This document shows, piece by piece, positions 57,727 to 64,000 of a DNA stretch of 64,000 nucleotides. This DNA comes from Rotaria socialis (taxonomy: Eukaryota > Rotifera > Eurotatoria > Philodinida > Philodinidae). The stretch's first letter is position 1; every line of letters begins with the position of its first letter. The translations under genes and the position numbers were made by a program. The notes beneath the pieces are model-generated. The model made no database searches. It worked only from the letters and a program-made list of their open reading frames with translations, and was not told where the DNA came from. Where the stretch lies: positions 1 to 64,000 of the forward strand of contig CAJNYU010002703.1 of the NCBI GenBank assembly GCA_905331475.1, read 5' to 3'.

Positions 57727-60653
57727 TCTTTCTTTATGGTCTATTTGCTGATTTTATAAGCAAATCTACAGGACAAAAATAAATGCTTACATTTAAACAA
57801 CTTTTCATTGTCTGTCTTTATTTTCGGTGATTTTTGTTGTTCTTGTGACCCATTATATTTTAATTTTACGCATTAGATTTGGTCAGTGTCTATTGATTAA
57901 TATTGGAGCATCATTAGTAGAGTTCATTTAACAATAAATGTAAGAAGAATTCGAACGGAATTTATTTTATAGGAAATACAAGACTGATTTGTATTAAATA
58001 TGAATCATCGTTTCAAGAATAAATCTAAAAATCTCCAGTTTACTATTCAGCTAAATCTCCGAGGTGACGAAACTAAATTCAATTTCAGTATCTATAGGAT
58101 CATCAGTTAAAAACAGTATCGACAAAGCAACGTCGTATAAATATCTTAAATGAGTCGTACACACAGAATAAAATTCATCTCAATGAATTATTATACATTT
58201 GTTTTGTCATTAACGAATGCAAAGAAAAACAAGCACTCTACTAATTAACATGCATTCTTATTTTGGTTTCAATTTTGTTAATGCATCTGATGGTGTTTAA
58301 CTACCAAATACTAATTGATCAGATCCGAATCGAACAATTTTAATCAATCGGCTCTTTTCGAAACATCAGTTACGTTATTTACATCTCAGTAGATTGTTGA
58401 GAAGTGAGATTAAGTTATGAATAAATCCAATTTTATTCATTTTTTCGCATAGAGCTGATGAAATTTTCATTGTCAGATGATTTTAATAACTACTAATACA
58501 ATTGAGAACTTGTTCTAATGTAAGATTGTACAATATTCAAAGCAGCTTCAGCATTGAAGATAATTATGAATGAACACAACAGATTAGAATGTCACAATGA
58601 GCGTCTCAAGTTTTATGAAGTAGCTCTCAAACTTCGAAATATACTGATAGTGAGACCAAGATGACAAAAGAGAAATAAGTTTTATACGCATAGACTAGCC
58701 GTAAGAGCAGCTGTATGCCATAATTTAATCTGCACTCTATCAGATGAATGCTCCGAGACTAGTAGTCTCTGTTGAGTTGGTTTATAGCCATTCTATAGCA
58801 AGTAGTGGCATGGTTTAGAATAACATATCATTGTCCCTACGGTCCCCGAACTTATATCAATTGCTCGTACAATGCAAAATAGAATATATTGATATGACTG
58901 GATTCTTCAAAACAAACATTCATTAAAGAAAAGAGAAATAATCAATATCTCGCTCGTTTTGTCAATAGGGACCCTAAAAAACATTTCAATTCATTGGCTA
59001 CTTGAAGAATTCGATTAATGTTATTATTCTCTTTTGGAAGGAAACCTAAAATCACTTGAAACAATCTTCCGTGTGATAAACAACTCAACAAAACTCTAGC
59101 CTATGGTTTATTAATTATTATCTAATAGCACCAAAGAATTACTGAGTTGAAAATAGAAACGATTATTCACGTGAAAAGAATACTTGCAAATGTCGGGAAA
59201 TGAAAGCTGTCTAAACATTATTATCGAAAAATCATTAAGAAATATGCTTTGAATCTTTTGCAATCATTCATTTATATTTTAAGAGAAATTACCACGCCCT
59301 CAGTGACAATCACAAAGAAATGTACTTTACTCTTTCTATCGTGAAACTTATTTCGTACTGACGAAACAGCTCTGTAACTTGATGATCGATTACTTTTTTT
59401 TCAACGAAAACTACTCCTATGATTCGATGATAAAGAAAGATTTATTTTTCCTTTATTTCCATAGTAGGGAATCGTTCCTTTCCACCATAGAGTTCATGCA
59501 TCTGGTTTTACTTAACATTAATAAAAATATCTAAGAGTTTCTTGATCACCAGAATGATATGTGATAAAACTTTAGCCAAAATCTCCCAGATCAGTTCCAG
59601 CATATGTTTATTTTCTATGAAAGTTTTAATTGTACAAACGTTTGACAAACATGAAAATATTATCAAAAGATGAACATGAGAAAAATATGTTCTGAACAAA
59701 AACTCTCGACGCTTTAGTTTATTTTTTACCACGTAGTAATTATTCTACCAACTCATGCGTTTGTTCTAATAACTGCCTTCAGGCTTACATATATACAAAC
59801 TAATCATTCGTTACGTCTTTTTGACAGATGCACACTAACAAATGTTAGCATGTTCCCCGACGAGTTATGATAAGGTCTTTGTGTGATAGTAAACAAAATT
59901 TGACGATGAGCGGAATCAAACTCATCGTGCGTTTTCTTTCCACACAATTAGCATCGTTAGAAATTCACATTTTCATTCAATAGACTAAACAAAAATAAAT
60001 CGCGAACATCATTGAAAAATCTTGTTATGCTTTTAAATAATTCAGTAGAATGAGAATTTTGTTTTTTTTCAAAGAAGTAAATTCACTCAGAACATCGTCA
60101 TGAAAGAATCGTCCATAAGTATGCCAAGGTGAAGGAAAAAACTAGTGTGAATAATTCGTTAAAAACAATATGCTGATAGGATTAAACGATGGAATCGCAT
60201 CAGTAAGTCTCATATAAACTGTTACAAAATGCGTATATATATGATCAACACTCAAGGCAATGCATAGTAGCTCGTCGACATTCTTGAGTGAGAAAAAATC
60301 TAATTATAGAGAGTATTACATAGATGTAGGCATAGCTACATTACTTGATGGACAAACAGGCGCACAAAAGCATCACTCAATAAGGCAATATTTATTTACA
60401 CAGCATGCTCATAGAAAAATAAACGCCCATCAATCAATGAGCAGAGTCGAGTGGCATTATTAAGATCTATGAACAATCGAGGAAAAAAAGACTTGCTAGA
60501 TTTCATACAAAGTTTAAGAAAGAAAAGTAGATCTCATAAGCCTTACATGAAAAAATAAATATCCGATTAGTAAAAGAGATAATTAATATATTTGTTCATC
60601 AAAAATTGAAAGAAAAACATGATTAATGTCTATATAGAATAATTTCGCTTGCA
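57727..60653. other. Intergenic stretch of about 2.9 kb
   Basis: No gene, RNA or clear repeat recognised on either strand. The first 100 bp holds AATAAA-type words expected for GDH2 polyadenylation (AAAATAAATG at about 57777). Confidence 0.4.
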
Positions 60654-61655
60654 TCATTCACCTGGATCAATTTTATTTTTCTTTAAATCCGGCAGAATTT
60701 TCTCCAAGAGATTATATTCAGCGGCGTCAATTCTCTTCTTTCCAACTTGTCTCGCTGTTATTGCTCTTGTTCTATTGACAATCAATAGAGCTTGATTAAC
60801 AGTAAAATGGCATAGTCTTAAAAGTAAATATGTAATAGTGCCAGTTCGATGTAAACCGGCTGCACAATGAATGATCATTTTAACGGGTTCTGTCACGGTA
60901 CTATTCAAAAGTAAATCCCGAACGGTAGGTAATTGTTCAGTAAGCATATCGATTGTTGCTTGTGACGATGTGAAAACTGGAAGATTGGCACCTTCAATAG
61001 GTATATGTAATGATTCAATACCTGCTGATTTGATAAAATTACAAATATTTGTTTGGCTAACTTCATGATGATTCTGTAGGGTTAAGATGTGAGTAACACC
61101 TAGATCTTTTTGAAATCGTTTCAAATCCCGTCGACGTGGTAACGACCAACAGGCTATTTGACTATAAGCTGAAATAGACACAAATTGAGGCTGCCGCGGT
61201 GCAACTATTGATGGAATGGATTCATGATCATCACGATCGATAAAAAATATTTCGCCAAGAAGATTATCTCGAATTTTAGTAATCAATTCTTCGTTTGATT
61301 CATTTTCATTTTGAATTATAATTCTGACGTTATATTTATATGATTTTTTATTGGATGAAAATTCTTTTTCGTACGATAAAGATGATAGTTCAGTATATTG
61401 AACATTTTTTAAAAGAATAATCATTACATATTCACTCCGGAGGTAGTTAATACCTGTGGTTAAATAATGTTCAATCATAGTTTGGGTGCATTGCGATGAC
61501 ACAAGAGAACTTTCTTTTGATATTGGTAAAAAATGTTTCAAACAAATTTCTTCAAATAATTGTAAATCTTCTTCATTTTGTGCAATAATACTTAAACCGA
61601 AATTTTCATTTTCAAATAACTTTTCATCTTGTAAAGTTTCTTTATTATTGTCCAT
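60654..61655 (-). CDS. Cys-based (dual-specificity-like) phosphatase with unknown N-terminal domain
   Basis: A 333-aa single-exon protein. The C-terminal half carries the phosphatase signature HCAAGLHRTG (about residues 261-270; Cys nucleophile and P-loop Arg). Before it come LGVTHILTLQNHHE and LHIPIEGANLP, where a DSP would place its general-acid Asp. The IEGAN segment has Glu instead, so acid catalysis may differ. ITARQVGKKRIDAAEYNLLE follows the P-loop. The first 150 or so residues (ENFGLSIIAQNEEDLQLFEE, FFIDRDD) form a separate region that is not recognised. The enzyme would remove phosphate from protein, lipid or RNA ends; which is unknown. No signal or membrane segment, so probably cytosolic. 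Confidence 0.75.
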   Translation of the reverse strand: MDNNKETLQDEKLFENENFGLSIIAQNEEDLQLFEEICLKHFLPISKESSLVSSQCTQTMIEHYLTTGINYLRSEYVMIILLKNVQYTELSSLSYEKEFSSNKKSYKYNVRIIIQNENESNEELITKIRDNLLGEIFFIDRDDHESIPSIVAPRQPQFVSISAYSQIACWSLPRRRDLKRFQKDLGVTHILTLQNHHEVSQTNICNFIKSAGIESLHIPIEGANLPVFTSSQATIDMLTEQLPTVRDLLLNSTVTEPVKMIIHCAAGLHRTGTITYLLLRLCHFTVNQALLIVNRTRAITARQVGKKRIDAAEYNLLEKILPDLKKNKIDPGE

Positions 61656-62443
61656 ATTAATGAAGTGTAAAATTTCAAATAAGGCGTAGTCTTCTAATGA
61701 TAAAATATTTCAGAAAGATGATTGTTCTCAGCACAGTACATTTAATCAACGTGACGTGTTTTTCCTTTCTTTCTTTCTTTCTTTCTTCATCTTTCACAAC
61801 ACACGACTATATATGATGCAATGCACAGTAAAAGTGAATATAAGACGAGAAAAACTATGCAAAAACTCACTTAGAACGAAAAAAAGTAACATCTAAACAG
61901 TATGTATATTTATAGTTCAATTTCATTTGTTTGATATGAACTTTATTTTGTAATACAAGTTCATCTCACGTAGTTTTGTTAAAAGAAACGAATAAAAATA
62001 ATTCCACTTGCACACGTTGACTTTCTCTGTAAGCATCATTTGATTGAGTCAATCAGACATATGACTAGTGCTTATCAACTGGCATCAAGTAAACATGTGT
62101 CTTTGTCCAAAATCGAGCGCTAAATTTCATTCATATTTAATCTTTCATACAAATGTAAATGTATACATAAAGAAAACTAAACTAAATCGAATACTGTAAT
62201 AATATTAAAAACTGAAGATTGCATTACAGAAGAATTCAATGATAAGAAGATAAGATAAAGGATTAGATGATGTAGCTTAAGATTTATATATATATATAGA
62301 TGATCACCGGTGGCTTTAATATTTTCTAATAGAAGGGAGAAACAAAAAAAAAGGCGCTAATCTAGACGAGAGGTGTTGTTGTTTTTTATTACAAGATACA
62401 TAAAAAAACATATCCCTGTTTTTCAATAGTTAATAGTTGTTCA
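61656..62443. other. Intergenic stretch with TTTC microsatellite
   Basis: A (TTTC)n tract lies at about 61761-61787, upstream of the phosphatase gene. Otherwise AT-rich with a TA run near 62290; no gene seen. Confidence 0.45.
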
Positions 62444-63519
62444 CTAGTCGTCATAGGGTGTCATTTGAACAATTTCATAAACTTCATTATTCACATGAAA
62501 ACGTAATTTCGATTTTTCCGATTGTAATCCACAGCAGAAACAGCAGCTGAGTATTGTTGTAAATAAAGTTGCACTAATAGCTGCAACTATTAACCAAAAG
62601 CCTAAACCCAATTTTTCAGCTTCAATAAGCCACGGATTCAATGCCACAACTAGTGCTTCAGGTTGGTCTAATTCATAAGTAAAATCAGGCCGATAGAAAC
62701 GGTCGTGTATCCATTCATATAAGAATATTCCTAAAGCACCAGCGCCACTTAAAAATGATGCCAAAGAAAATAAACTAACAAATGCAAATGGGATTGAATA
62801 GAAACGTTTAACACAATTTATACAGAACAGAATTAATAAGGCCAAAAATGTTAATAATGGTGCGGCAACGAACAGCAGAAACATTACATAATAACGAATG
62901 AGTTTTGCATAGTTATGAGAATGTTTTGGAGAAGATTTATATGGTGATTGATGAAGTGGGAAATCTTGACTACCAATCCATGTAGATTGCCATATACAAT
63001 TTCCTTTAGGCCAATAGTAACGTGTTTGTTCCAATGAATAATCGCAATTTATCTCATCAATATATGTTGGACAATCGGGTTTGTTATCGCATCGTTGCAT
63101 CTAAAATGAATATAAAATATTTCTATGGCAACTCAGCAGGTATTATTAAAACTTACACAACAATTTGTCTCTGAACACATACGTTTTGAATCATTACATC
63201 GATCGCAAAATAATGTTGGAGTTCGCATTGATCCATCTTGTGGCGATTTAACAGTTAGTAAATTAATCCATCTATAATCTAAACAATAACCAAAGAGACC
63301 ATAATGTGAACGAAATGCATGTCGAATATTTTGTAGTTCGAGTTTGACATTATTCTTAACTTCCGATTGTAATCGTTTTTGACTTTCATTTTTATGATAA
63401 CGATTTATTAAATTTTCATCAAGGCGACTCCAACGTTTAGTGGCAAACGAAAAGCAATAAAGACCAATTGATGCAAGCATTGGCAAAACAATAAGCATAA
63501 CAAGTATATTGACCTTCAT
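62444..63519 (-). CDS. Four-TM membrane protein with an LDLa-like extracellular module
   Basis: Exon 1 (from 63519) ends at a GTAAGT donor after SETNCC, and a 56-bp intron joins it in phase 0 to exon 2 (63100-62444), giving about 340 aa. TM1 is MLIVLPMLASIGLYCFSF-like (residues 5-26). A long first extracellular loop follows, containing a cysteine-rich part CDRCNDSKRMCSETNCC and the module RCDNKPDCPTYIDEINC. Its CD..xDC...DE..C pattern is the calcium-binding half of an LDL-receptor class A repeat. Three more segments lie in exon 2: FLLFVAAPLLTFLALLILFC, the stretch around FVSLFSLASFLSGAGALGIF and WLIVAAISATLFTTILSCC. The C-tail ends VQMTPYDD. Topology resembles claudin/clarin-type tetraspan proteins; the loop module is distinctive. 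Function unknown. Confidence 0.7.
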
Positions 63520-64000
63520 CGTTGAACTTTCTTTTGCTTGTCTCTTCTTTTATGCTAATCTAAAAATATGAAAATGCTGAATAAATCGAATATAGAATGC
63601 GAAGCAAAACAAAACATAGAGACACGCACAATTGGTATCGTGTAAAGGAAAAAGAATAAAAAAAAGAAAAACAAAAAAAAATATGGTGATCGTAATGGTG
63701 TTTGTAGATATGATGATAGCTGCTCCTGCTGGCACTCAGTATGCAATAGCGACGTACTTTCTTATGAGTATCTCTCTATTTTAGACTCTGACACATCATC
63801 ATTCCACAAATGAGGTTTACATTCCTCTTTGGAGAAATTCTTTGTTTTGTGGCTACAGCATCCTAACCTTTTTCTTTCTCCCCTTCTTTTTCTCTCTCTC
63901 GCTCTTTTACAAAGGATTGTTGTTCTCACAAAAACAATAAACGAATGAAAAAGGTTTTTTTTTCGTACGATCGTCACATACATACACGTCCTTTAAACGA
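63520..64000. other. Upstream region of the four-TM gene
   Basis: Contains A-rich and CT-rich (TCTCTCTCGCTC) tracts; no gene supported before the window ends. Confidence 0.35.

Noticed and set aside
1..64000. CRISPR array or bacterial operon
   Set aside because: The only regular repeats are tandem arrays without spacers, and the genes are spliced and independent.

Overview
The window looks like nuclear DNA of a small invertebrate, most likely a bdelloid rotifer. It is AT-rich. Genes are split by very short GT-AG introns (mostly 43-80 bp). Ordinary animal genes (HP1, REEP, SVOP-like transporter, G-alpha, glutamate dehydrogenase) sit beside several genes of bacterial or fungal type that have few or no introns. 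The bdelloid assignment is inference from this pattern; no species marker was seen.

Layout. 0.3-1.1 kb: a small divergent cold-shock-domain gene. 2.0-9.1 kb: a decayed autonomous Helentron-type Helitron (Rep, Pif1 helicase, EEP endonuclease, OTU protease) whose 3' terminal hairpin recurs in a non-autonomous relative at 21.4-22.3 kb. 9.3-9.7 kb: a tiny two-exon gene. 12.5-13.9 kb: a condensation-domain acyltransferase. 14-16.3 kb: a non-autonomous element with a 40-bp tandem array and a tRNA-like relic, then CCGG-word repeats. 18.1-20.9 kb: a PRDM-like SET gene and a broken ZZ-finger gene. 23.7-26.0 kb: a PhoPQ-related/AprA-like secreted protein. 28.5-29.4 kb: an NmrA-like NAD(P)-binding protein. 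32.6-34.0 kb: a REEP5-like protein. 34.4-37.2 kb: an LRR gene in which 14 consecutive exons each carry one repeat, with a GC-rich foldback element in intron 1 and a sister copy downstream, followed by a 120-bp near-perfect palindrome. 39.7-42.1 kb: an SVOP/SV2-like transporter. 43.3-44.8 kb: a serine beta-lactamase-like hydrolase. 45.4-47.5 kb: a G-alpha-like protein that has lost its GTPase switch residues. 49.2-50.0 kb: HP1. 51.9-57.7 kb: two tandem mitochondrial glutamate dehydrogenase genes. 60.7-63.5 kb: a Cys-based phosphatase and a four-TM protein with an LDLa-like module.

The genes do not form an operon-like unit and are read as independent units on both strands. The exception is the GDH pair, a tandem duplication in the same orientation. 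The larger GDH1 intron is a nest of non-autonomous elements, including a hAT-type element with an intact 8-bp target duplication. The GDH2 locus carries a single N flanked by a perfect 222-bp repeat, which looks like an assembly join. Intergenic stretches of 1-3 kb hold mostly AT-rich sequence in which no gene was recognised.
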